DNA of 6,051 nucleotides from Bacillota bacterium (lineage in GTDB: Bacteria; Bacillota_H; UBA994; UBA5500): the NCBI GenBank assembly GCA_012727835.1, contig JAAYGE010000081.1, positions 1 to 6,051 on the forward strand, given 5' to 3'. The notes under the pieces were generated by a model. It did no database searches, was not told where the DNA came from, and saw only the letters and a list, made by a program, of their open reading frames with translations. The position numbers and the translations under genes are program-made. Below are positions 1 through 5,328 of the stretch, one piece after another (the first letter of the stretch is position 1; every line of letters begins with the position of its first letter).

Positions 1-291
1 GCCCTTAGCATTTCGCCAGCCATTTCTTTGCCACTTATCTAGCCAACCATCATGCCAAGCTCGTATCAAATAGGCGCTATCGCTATGTAGGATCACCTCG
101 CTCCCTTCGGGGGTATTTTCTAAAGCCACCACCGCCGCCAACATTTCCATCCGTTGATTGGTGGTTCGCTCCTCCCGGCCAGAAAATTCTTGGATGCCAG
201 CTGCACTCTCTATAACCACACCGTAACCACCAGGGCCCGGATTACCGGAACAGGCCCCATCGGTGTAGACAATTATGGGCGCTTTACTCAT
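1..291 (-). CDS. rnhA: Ribonuclease HI, N-terminal part (gene continues past left edge)
   Basis: RNase HI cleaves the RNA strand of RNA-DNA hybrids in the cytoplasm, removing primers and R-loops. The visible 97 codons translate without interruption from ATG at 291. They show three of the four family carboxylates: D11 in YTDGACSGNPGPGG, E49 in TTNQRMEMLAAVVAL and D71 in HSDSAYL. A tryptophan-rich stretch at about 79-92 (WHDGW..KWQRNGW) matches the substrate-handling region of the E. coli-type enzyme. The fourth carboxylate and the C-terminal third lie outside the window. The start is supported by GGAGG at 300-304, 8 nt upstream and inside the 3' end of nth. The first 8 nt of this gene overlap the nth stop region, which suggests translational coupling. 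The family call is secure; the subtype (with or without extra domains) cannot be judged from a fragment. Confidence 0.93.
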   Translation of the reverse strand, partial: MSKAPIIVYTDGACSGNPGPGGYGVVIESAAGIQEFSGREERTTNQRMEMLAAVVALENTPEGSEVILHSDSAYLIRAWHDGWLDKWQRNGWRNAKG

Positions 292-934
292 CTGATTTAC
301 CTCCATTAGTTAATACACTGGGACATATTGTGGACAAAGGACAGGTATCACAAGCGGGACGCCGCGCATAACATTGGCGCCGTCCATGCCAAATAAGCCA
401 ATGATGGGCCTTAATCCAATGTTCTTCCGGCAAAAGGGCCGTCAACTCGGCCTCCACCTGATCGGGGGTGCGCCCGGTGGCTAAGCCCAGGCGCCGACTA
501 ACACGCAATACATGGGTATCTACCGCAAAGGCCGGTATATTAAAGGCGTTGGCCAGCACCACATTGGCCGTCTTTCTACCGACCCCCGGAAGCCGCATGA
601 GGTCTCCCCGAGTACGGGGGACCTGGCCGCCATACTCCTGCAAGAGGATTTGACAAGTAGCAGCGATATGTTTAGCTTTATTACGGAACAGACCTACTCC
701 CCTAATATATTCTTCCAATTCTTCCACAGACAAGCGGGCCATATCTTCCACCGTGGGATGCTCGGCAAATAAGACCTTAGTCAATTTATTAACCTGCTCA
801 TCGGTGGACTGGGCCGAAAGAATGGTAGCCACCAGCAATTGAAAAGGTGTTTCGAACTGCAGCTCGCAATGGGCATCCGGATATACTGAAGCCAGAATGG
901 CTATAACCTCTTGTGCATGGTCACGTAAATTCAT
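284..934 (-). CDS. nth: Endonuclease III (DNA glycosylase / AP lyase)
   Basis: This is a bifunctional base-excision-repair enzyme that removes oxidised pyrimidines and cuts the abasic site by beta-elimination. The 216-residue product is the usual length for bacterial Nth. The helix-hairpin-helix is LPGVGRKTANVVL (115-127), with catalytic lysine K121. The catalytic aspartate is D139 in AVDTHV. The C-terminal [4Fe-4S] loop has the exact C-x6-C-x2-C-x5-C spacing at C188, C195, C198 and C204. The frame stays open upstream to 976, but ATG 934 is preferred: AAGGAG (941-946) lies 6 nt before it, homology to the family begins there (MNLRDHAQEV), and the longer version would run into the divergent glycosylase gene. 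It is followed by rnhA with an 8-nt overlap. No clear promoter is visible. It would have to lie within the first part of the divergent gene, because only 40 nt separate the two starts. Confidence 0.97.
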   Translation of the reverse strand: MNLRDHAQEVIAILASVYPDAHCELQFETPFQLLVATILSAQSTDEQVNKLTKVLFAEHPTVEDMARLSVEELEEYIRGVGLFRNKAKHIAATCQILLQEYGGQVPRTRGDLMRLPGVGRKTANVVLANAFNIPAFAVDTHVLRVSRRLGLATGRTPDQVEAELTALLPEEHWIKAHHWLIWHGRRQCYARRPACDTCPLSTICPSVLTNGGKSDE

Positions 935-974
935 AGCTCTCTCCTTATCTCGCTCGTTTGGGAGGTAACTCCGC

Positions 975-1559
975 ATGGAAACATTACCCGTCGATTTCTA
1001 TTTAAATAATGATACGGCTACTATCGCCCGTAACCTATTGGGAAAAATACTTATCCATGAAACGGAAAGGGGCCAAGTGGGCGGCATGATTGTGGAAACT
1101 GAGGCCTATCTGGGCCAAAATGACCCGGCCAGCCATTCCTACCGAGGCAAAACACCCCGTAACAGTTGTATGTTTGGACCGCCGGGTACCGGCTACATTT
1201 ACATCAGCTATGGAATCCACCACTGCTTCAACGTGGTTTGCCAACCCCATGGGGTAGGCGAGGCGGTACTTATTCGAGCTCTGGAACCGCTAATGGGCCT
1301 GGATATAATGGCCGCAAACAGAAAGGGAAAGCCGCTTGAACAGCTGACCAACGGGCCAGGAAAGCTATGCCAAGCCCTGGGCATTGATTTGAGTCTTAAT
1401 GGCCACGATCTCACCCAACCGCCCTTGTACCTTTTGCCGGGGAAAACCCCTCATGCCGTGGGCACCAGTGCCCGGATTGGAATCAGCGTAGGCCAGGAGC
1501 TGCCTTTACGCTTTTATGTCAAGGGCAATCGATACGTGTCTCGTTCGCCAAGGAACTAG
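975..1559 (+). CDS. 3-methyladenine DNA glycosylase, AAG/MPG type
   Basis: This monofunctional glycosylase excises alkylated and deaminated purines (3-methyladenine, hypoxanthine and similar) as the first step of base excision repair. The 194-residue protein matches the bacterial AAG/MPG family in length. By correspondence with human AAG, I see the catalytic glutamate E43 and base-stacking Y45 in IVETEAYLG, H54 in PASHSYRG, and Y76, Y79 and N86 in GYIYISYGIHHCFNVV; Y79 corresponds to the helix-intercalating tyrosine. RALEPL (101-106) and LTNGPGKLCQALGI (124-137) are further family signatures. GGGAGGT (960-966) stands about 9 nt before the ATG and supports this start. The gene is divergent from nth and convergent with the MarR gene, and is followed 17 nt after its stop by a hairpin terminator. 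It appears intact and monocistronic. Its promoter must overlap the 5' end of nth; I found no convincing -35/-10 pair there. Confidence 0.96.
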   Translation: METLPVDFYLNNDTATIARNLLGKILIHETERGQVGGMIVETEAYLGQNDPASHSYRGKTPRNSCMFGPPGTGYIYISYGIHHCFNVVCQPHGVGEAVLIRALEPLMGLDIMAANRKGKPLEQLTNGPGKLCQALGIDLSLNGHDLTQPPLYLLPGKTPHAVGTSARIGISVGQELPLRFYVKGNRYVSRSPRN

Positions 1560-1576
1560 CCTACTAAGTTGAGAAA

Positions 1577-1608
1577 AGCCTCAGTGTTTGCCTGAGGCTC
1601 TATTTTTT
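1577..1608 (+). terminator. Rho-independent terminator between convergent genes
   Basis: An 8-bp perfect stem, AGCCTCAG (1577-1584) with CTGAGGCT (1592-1599), encloses a 7-nt loop and is followed on the plus strand by TATTTTTT (1601-1608). It ends the glycosylase transcript. On the minus strand the same stem is followed by only a short T run (TTTTCTC), so it may also stop the MarR transcript, less efficiently. The MarR stop codon (1600-1602) abuts the stem directly. Confidence 0.88.
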
Positions 1609-2052
1609 CTCCAGTTCAGCTCGCCGATAGGAATCAATATTATCTGAAACCTGCTGCAAAAGCCCGATAAATTCATTAATCATATCTATCGGTAAGCCGC
1701 GCGCAGCAATGGCCAGAAAATCCGCATAGACACTTTGTATATATTCTTCTTCTTGCCAAGCTTGTTCCGTCAAGTGGATCAGGTTAGAACGCTTATCATT
1801 AGGGTTCGGTTCTCGTACGATGTATCCCTTCTTCTCCAAGGAGTTGATGGTGCGAGAAATAGCCGGCTTGCTCACATCCACTCCGCTGACGATAGCGTCC
1901 TGACTTACACCGTCGCCGTTGGTGTATAAAAACATAAGGACATTGGTTTCCGCACTACTTAAGTTTTTTTCTTTAAGGACCTGATTCAGATAAAGCTGCG
2001 CACTCTGTACAATGTTGCTGCCCACATTGATTAGTTGCTTAATACTGTGCAT
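1600..2052 (-). CDS. MarR-family winged-helix transcriptional regulator
   Basis: This is a predicted cytoplasmic DNA-binding dimer; MarR proteins usually repress their own or neighbouring genes until a small ligand or oxidant releases them. The 150-residue length is typical. The winged helix runs from about 31 to 93: LSSAETNVLMFLY, a recognition helix at SKPAISRTINSLEKKG (61-76), and a wing with the family DKR element (NDKRSNLIHLT, 85-95). Long N- and C-terminal helices would form the dimer interface. There is no cysteine in the protein, which argues against a thiol redox sensor of the OhrR kind. ATG 2052 is chosen over an in-frame GTG at 2070 because AGGAG (2060-2064) lies 7 nt before the ATG and overlaps the longer reading. 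The gene stands alone, with the hypothetical gene's terminator upstream and a convergent glycosylase downstream. Its target and ligand cannot be read from the sequence. Confidence 0.92.
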   Translation of the reverse strand: MHSIKQLINVGSNIVQSAQLYLNQVLKEKNLSSAETNVLMFLYTNGDGVSQDAIVSGVDVSKPAISRTINSLEKKGYIVREPNPNDKRSNLIHLTEQAWQEEEYIQSVYADFLAIAARGLPIDMINEFIGLLQQVSDNIDSYRRAELEKK

Positions 2053-2135
2053 CTTGCATCTCCTACTCACTGAAAAGCAAATTCTCTATATATTATGTTG
2101 CCTTATTTATCCCATATAATCAAGCTAAAAGTCGA
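2053..2135 (-). promoter_or_regulatory. AT-rich leader and probable promoter region of the MarR gene
   Basis: This non-coding stretch is markedly AT-rich and is the only place for a MarR promoter after the hairpin at 2136-2162. The best -35/-10 pair I can find on the minus strand is weak: TCGACT (2130-2135) and GATAAA (2106-2111) with an 18-bp spacer, each 4 of 6 to consensus. A better -10-like CATAAT nearby lacks a good -35. No clean MarR-style palindrome is evident. The region is supported; the exact promoter is not. Confidence 0.35.
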
Positions 2136-2162
2136 CCCCTCTAGTAGCGGCGACTAGAGGGG
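2136..2162 (-). terminator. Perfect 10-bp hairpin after the hypothetical gene, probable terminator
   Basis: CCCCTCTAGT (2136-2145) pairs perfectly with ACTAGAGGGG (2153-2162) around a 7-nt loop. It begins 11 nt after the stop of the 77-residue gene on the minus strand. The following bases (TCGACTTTTAGC) hold only a short, interrupted T run, so termination may be inefficient. Since it touches the candidate -35 of the MarR gene, an operator role is an alternative. Confidence 0.6.
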
Positions 2163-2173
2163 CCGGAAAGTAT

Positions 2174-2407
2174 TCAGTGCAGGCGGCGCACTATTAGATA
2201 TTGCTCTTCCCCGTCCTCACTACGATGGGGCTGATAGGTATACCCATTAGAGGTCAGCAGGTTAATCAGTGATCCGGCTCGGGGTGAGTCGGTAGAATCT
2301 AGTCGGATGCGGAGCCCTTCATCCTGAGCAAGCTCGGCTAGCCGGCGTCGTAAACGGCGCAAATCCGATTCGCTAATGCCGCGACTCATATCGAACGTAT
2401 ATTCCAA
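2174..2407 (-). CDS. Small hypothetical protein, 77 residues, TTG start
   Basis: I do not recognise this gene. TTG 2407 is chosen because a full AGGAGG (2417-2422) lies 9 nt upstream. The nearer ATG (2409-2411) is in another frame and gives only a dozen codons; the in-frame ATG at 2389 has no ribosome binding site; the longer open frame to 2473 would cross the preceding terminator. The product is soluble, with no membrane segment, signal peptide or cysteine. Its predicted order is strand (YTFDMS, 3-8), an Arg/Leu-rich helix (about 12-30), strand (LRIRLDS, 32-38), helix (about 42-54), then two strands ending in EEQYLIVRRL. That beta-alpha-beta-alpha-beta-beta order and the closing pattern resemble the TusA/SirA fold, but the Cys-Pro motif of active TusA is absent. 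This resemblance is inference only. It sits alone between two hairpins, so it is probably its own transcription unit or depends on readthrough from the gene upstream. Confidence 0.72.
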   Translation of the reverse strand: MEYTFDMSRGISESDLRRLRRRLAELAQDEGLRIRLDSTDSPRAGSLINLLTSNGYTYQPHRSEDGEEQYLIVRRLH

Positions 2408-2416
2408 CCATCTACA

Positions 2417-2422
2417 CCTCCT
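2417..2422 (-). promoter_or_regulatory. Ribosome binding site that sets the TTG start of the small gene
   Basis: This is a consensus AGGAGG on the minus strand, 9 nt before TTG 2407. It is the strongest reason to believe that the small frame is translated and begins at TTG. Confidence 0.75.
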
Positions 2423-2449
2423 GCTTTCCCTTAGGTTTTGCCACTTGCC

Positions 2450-2489
2450 CAATAAAATACGGCACAGCACCAATTTGGCGCCGTGCCGT
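2450..2489 (-). terminator. Strong Rho-independent terminator after the WecA/TagO gene
   Basis: On the minus strand a long stem forms between 2489 and 2459. Seven perfect outer pairs (ACGGCAC with GTGCCGT) continue into about six inner pairs that include two G-U pairs, leaving a loop of about 5 nt. It is followed by ATTTTATT (2458-2451). It begins 16 nt after the transferase stop codon and is the best terminator in the window. The small gene begins about 50 nt beyond it. Confidence 0.9.
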
Positions 2490-2505
2490 CAATTTACAAT
2501 AGTAG

Positions 2506-3462
2506 CTAATGGCGACTGGCGAATAGAAAAACGAGGGCCGTAAGGGAAAAGCATATACTAATTAGATACATGAAATAGACGGTTTGGACTTGATTGAGCC
2601 CCCAGCGCTGCAAACGGTGATGGGTATGGCCCAAATCGGCAACATAAAAGGGCTGACCATTCTTGGTACGTCTAATTACATTGATAGCCGTATCCACAAT
2701 CGGCAAACCAAGGGCCAATATGGGCACCACCATACCAACCAAAGTAGCACTCTTAAAGGACCCACCTACCGAAATGGCTCCCAGCAAAAAACCTAAGAAA
2801 TTGGAGCCCATGTCTCCCATAAAAATGGAAGCCGGATGCTTATTAAAACGCAAGAAACCTAATGTGATACCAACCACGATTACTGCTAAAGTGGCCCAGG
2901 CACTTTCATTCATCTGCCAAGCCACCAGAGCCAGCGTACTGGCGGCAATACAACTGATGCCGGCTGCTAAACCGTCCAGTCCATCCATAAAGTTAATAAT
3001 ATTCATGACCCCGACTACCCAGAGCACTGTCATCAGGTAGGACACCAACGGAGAAAAGAATATCAGCTTATTAGGGGAAAAGGGGTTGGTGATATGGAAA
3101 ACACGCACCCCGCAGTTGGCCAGTATCAGGGCCGCTAAAATTTGTCCTAATAGTTTAGGCAGAGCCCCCATTTCTTTGCCCCGGGATTTGGTATAATCGT
3201 CAACTAAACCCACGGTAAAGGCCACAATGGCACCCAACAGAATACCTAAACGGGAACCCTGTAGAGGTACGGCTACTAGCGAGGTGATTATAAAACTGAT
3301 CAACATGGCCCATCCACCCATTAGGGGTGTAGGTTTAGCATGAGGTTTACGTTTACTCGGAATATCTATAAGCCCTAAACGATAGGACAGGCGCTCGGCT
3401 AGAGGTGTAAAAAGCCACACCAATAAAGCCGATAGGGTAAATATAGTTATATAGCGTAACAA
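2506..3462 (-). CDS. Polyprenyl-phosphate GlcNAc-1-phosphate transferase, WecA/TagO type
   Basis: This integral membrane enzyme of the MraY/WecA family moves a sugar-1-phosphate, probably GlcNAc-1-P from UDP-GlcNAc, onto undecaprenyl phosphate at the cytoplasmic face. That is the first step of teichoic acid or other surface-glycan synthesis. The 318 residues hold about ten hydrophobic segments. Signatures in order: KPHAKPTPLMGG (39-50); GLVDDY with D88/D89; NIINFMDGLDGLAAG (154-168) with D160 and D163; PASIFMGDMGS (210-220) with D217; and the HTHHRL loop (279-284). The histidine-rich loop and overall length favour WecA/TagO over MraY. Start: TTG 3462 with AGGAG (3473-3477) 10 nt upstream, slightly long; no ATG nearby offers better. 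The gene lies 91 nt downstream of the TtcA-like gene with no terminator between, so it may be cotranscribed, and it ends at a strong terminator. The exact sugar is not determinable here. Confidence 0.93.
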   Translation of the reverse strand: MLRYITIFTLSALLVWLFTPLAERLSYRLGLIDIPSKRKPHAKPTPLMGGWAMLISFIITSLVAVPLQGSRLGILLGAIVAFTVGLVDDYTKSRGKEMGALPKLLGQILAALILANCGVRVFHITNPFSPNKLIFFSPLVSYLMTVLWVVGVMNIINFMDGLDGLAAGISCIAASTLALVAWQMNESAWATLAVIVVGITLGFLRFNKHPASIFMGDMGSNFLGFLLGAISVGGSFKSATLVGMVVPILALGLPIVDTAINVIRRTKNGQPFYVADLGHTHHRLQRWGLNQVQTVYFMYLISICFSLTALVFLFASRH

Positions 3463-3510
3463 GGTCTATCCGCTCCTCGTTTAATCTATCTAGCTCCATC
3501 TATTATCCTA

Positions 3511-3516
3511 ATTATA
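3511..3516 (-). promoter_or_regulatory. Perfect -10-like TATAAT upstream of the transferase gene
   Basis: The minus strand reads TATAAT here, 48 nt before the TTG start of the transferase gene. At the expected distance upstream there is no good -35 (GGGCTA at 17 bp), and no extended TG motif. It could be a weak or activator-dependent internal promoter, or chance in an AT-rich gap. The rest of the 91-nt gap holds no hairpin or other signal I can support. Confidence 0.3.
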
Positions 3517-3553
3517 TAGGTATTTCTCTACAATAGCCCGATGTCCTCCAATT

Positions 3554-4336
3554 CTATTTTGACAATACTTGCCTATACTTACTACGCATTTCCTCCCGAG
3601 TTAGCTCGGGGGGCCATAATTCGATCTCCGTGAGTGGCAGACGCATAGCCGCGCTGAGGTTGCTGTAAATTACCGGGTTTTCTGTTTCCAAAGTGCACAA
3701 GAGATCTTTCACCCTCTGACGGGTGGATTTACCGTCCAACGGACAACCGGTAGGCACCGGCTCCCAATCGAAGAAACTCCTGGTGGCCCGAATCTGGGCT
3801 TCACGCAAATAGATAAGAGGGCGTATTACCAGCAAACCACTTCTATCCTGCCAAGTTACCGGGCCGAAGGTCTTGATTTGCCCCGCATAAAGAATACTCA
3901 TTAGAAAGGTTTCTACCGCATCATCATGATGGTGGGCTAAAGCTAGGCGATTGTACCCTTCCCGCTTGGCGATGCGATTGAGTGCTCCCCGACGCAAATA
4001 GGCACAGCGGGAACAAGGATTCTGATTACTAGGAGCAAAGGCAGCAGCGGCTAGATTAGTTCGTTCTAGAAATAGTGGTACCCCTAGTTGGTCACAAAGC
4101 TCCTGTATACGGGCAGCTGGGAAATTGGGATCAAACATGGGGTCAATAGTGACGGCAGCCAAATCAAATTGAAAAGGCGCCTTAAGTTTCAGGGCAGCCA
4201 AGGCGTAGAGCAAAAAGGCACTATCCTTCCCCCCTGAAAGTCCAACCAGGCAGCGATCCCCCGGACCCAACATGGAAAATTCCATGAGAGCCCGCCATAT
4301 GATACGACTGATTTTCCGTGGCAATTGTGGCTGCAC
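3554..4336 (-). CDS. TtcA-like PP-loop tRNA thiolation enzyme
   Basis: This is an ATP-using tRNA-modifying enzyme of the TtcA/TilS superfamily; TtcA makes 2-thiocytidine at position 32 of certain tRNAs using an Fe-S cluster. The 260-residue product carries the PP-loop SGGKDS (34-39), the CxxC pair C108/C111 in PCSRCAYLRRGAL, the HHHDDAVETFLM block (135-146), RPLIYLREAQI (172-182), and a third cysteine C198 in TGCPLDG. This is the three-cysteine layout of TtcA. TilS-type enzymes lack it. The first in-frame ATG (4360) is rejected: a good promoter -10 lies at 4364-4369, so transcription would start on or after that ATG, and AGGAGG (4345-4350) lies 8 nt before GTG 4336. The UbiA gene ends 74 nt upstream. 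Family membership is firm; the modified nucleotide is inferred from the cysteine pattern. Confidence 0.9.
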   Translation of the reverse strand: MQPQLPRKISRIIWRALMEFSMLGPGDRCLVGLSGGKDSAFLLYALAALKLKAPFQFDLAAVTIDPMFDPNFPAARIQELCDQLGVPLFLERTNLAAAAFAPSNQNPCSRCAYLRRGALNRIAKREGYNRLALAHHHDDAVETFLMSILYAGQIKTFGPVTWQDRSGLLVIRPLIYLREAQIRATRSFFDWEPVPTGCPLDGKSTRQRVKDLLCTLETENPVIYSNLSAAMRLPLTEIELWPPELTREEMRSKYRQVLSK

Positions 4337-4344
4337 AACTTGTC

Positions 4345-4350
4345 CCTCCT
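4345..4350 (-). promoter_or_regulatory. Ribosome binding site that sets the GTG start of the TtcA-like gene
   Basis: AGGAGG on the minus strand lies 8 nt before GTG 4336, within a longer GGGAGGAGGG purine run. It falls inside the frame if the upstream ATG 4360 is used, so it decides in favour of GTG. Confidence 0.8.
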
Positions 4351-4363
4351 CCCTAATCATAAG

Positions 4364-4392
4364 AGTATAACGCGATTAGCTTGATTCCTCAA
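4364..4392 (-). promoter_or_regulatory. Sigma-A-type promoter for the TtcA-like gene
   Basis: On the minus strand TTGAGG (-35, 4387-4392; 4 of 6 to consensus) and TATACT (-10, 4364-4369; 5 of 6) are separated by exactly 17 bp. The expected transcription start is near 4356-4358, giving a leader of about 20 nt to GTG 4336 that carries the AGGAGG site. It lies in the gap after the UbiA stop codon and is the best promoter in the window. It would allow the TtcA-like and transferase genes to be expressed apart from the prenyl genes. Confidence 0.75.
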
Positions 4393-4410
4393 GAGGAGGG
4401 AGATTCCAGA

Positions 4411-5316
4411 TTACAATAGCCAGCCCAAGGCCCAGACGTGTAAGAGACTTAATCCTACCATCTGCAGTTCCCGACGCGCCATGTCTCGCCGGCTAGTGGC
4501 ATTTTGCCGGTAAGCCAGCAAACCTCCCAGGGAGGCTAATAGGGCTGTGGCCAGCAAGCGTCGTTCAACAAAACTAAGGGCAAGAGCTAAGAATGTGGTA
4601 AGCAAAAAATAGACGACAACGACCAACCGACCGGCCTGGACCCCAAAGCGGGCAGCCACGCAGGCAACAGTGGTGCGCTTAGGAGGTGAAGCCTGCAAGT
4701 CCCGTTGCCAATCGGGTAGATGATGCTGCATTAGCCAAGCTACGCAAAAGAGACCGTGGGCTACGGCCGCCGCCACCGAAAAAAAATCGAGGCGCCCCTC
4801 CAGCCCCTGATAAAAAGCCAAACTACATGCGACTATGGCGGGAAAAGCGGCCAACCATTCGCCCAGAAGGGGCGTATAAGCCAAACACCAAGGCGGCTGA
4901 CTATAAGCAATCGCTCCCCAAAGCCCAACAAGTAGATAGACATAGATCATATAATTGTTTGTCTGTCCATGGATAAGACCGGCTACCAGAACAACACTCA
5001 GGCAAGCTATGGGCAGCAATTGCTCCGCATCTAAATAGCCTAGCCTCAAGGCCCCACTGCCACCGGACAAAACCTCTTTAGCGGCCACATCCGTTCCGCT
5101 TCGCCAGTCCACCAAATCATTTAAACTATGGGCCAACCAGCCCTGGATTAAACCTGCCACCGCCAGTAGCCGCAATAGGGAAGCAAAAGAGACCCGCACC
5201 CCGGCGCGTCCGACCAATCCCACAGCCAATAAACAGGCACCCCCCGACCAAGATAGTACTGGCAGAGGGCGTAGCAATAACAATAAACCCTTTAGCATTT
5301 CCCTCCCCTTGGTCAT
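4411..5316 (-). CDS. UbiA-family prenyltransferase
   Basis: This integral membrane enzyme transfers a polyprenyl chain from its diphosphate to an acceptor, often the aromatic ring of a quinone precursor (UbiA, MenA). The 301-residue product is almost entirely hydrophobic helices. The first Asp-rich motif is NDLVDWRSGTD (N66, D67, D70, D76); the YSQPP element follows at about 138-142; the second Asp-rich motif is PDWQRD (D202, D206), followed by PPKRTTVA. Both diphosphate/Mg2+ sites are therefore intact. ATG 5316 is preferred, 12 nt after the synthase stop with GAGGGGG upstream at a spacing of 7. ATG 5298 and TTG 5322 are possible. The tight pairing with a polyprenyl diphosphate synthase indicates donor and transferase in one operon. 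Menaquinone assembly is the most plausible pathway, but no ring-synthesis gene is visible. No hairpin terminator follows, so readthrough into the TtcA-like gene is possible. Confidence 0.9.
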   Translation of the reverse strand: MTKGREMLKGLLLLLRPLPVLSWSGGACLLAVGLVGRAGVRVSFASLLRLLAVAGLIQGWLAHSLNDLVDWRSGTDVAAKEVLSGGSGALRLGYLDAEQLLPIACLSVVLVAGLIHGQTNNYMIYVYLLVGLWGAIAYSQPPWCLAYTPLLGEWLAAFPAIVACSLAFYQGLEGRLDFFSVAAAVAHGLFCVAWLMQHHLPDWQRDLQASPPKRTTVACVAARFGVQAGRLVVVVYFLLTTFLALALSFVERRLLATALLASLGGLLAYRQNATSRRDMARRELQMVGLSLLHVWALGWLL

Positions 5317-5328
5317 AGGCAAGCCCCC

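Noticed and set aside
935..976. N-terminal extension of nth by 14 residues
   Set aside because: It has no ribosome binding site of its own, contains the AAGGAG that serves ATG 934, and would overlap the divergent glycosylase start.
2101..2129. Imperfect inverted repeat (ATTATATG / CATAATAT) as a MarR operator
   Set aside because: The arms match at only about six of eight positions in very AT-rich sequence, so chance is a sufficient explanation.
2408..2473. Longer form of the small gene beginning at TTG 2473
   Set aside because: It would start inside the hairpin terminator of the upstream gene and translate the AGGAGG site that serves TTG 2407.
2663..3040. 125-codon plus-strand open frame
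   Set aside because: It lies wholly antisense to the WecA/TagO gene, whose motifs are clear, and its translation shows no recognisable domain.
4381..4410. Possible terminator after the UbiA gene (TCCTC-TT-GAGGA)
   Set aside because: The stem is five pairs with a 2-nt loop, there is no T run, and it overlaps the -35 of the next promoter.
4686..4976. 96-codon plus-strand open frame rich in Pro, Lys and Arg
   Set aside because: It is antisense to the UbiA gene within intact motif-bearing sequence. The composition is what a mirrored hydrophobic gene gives.
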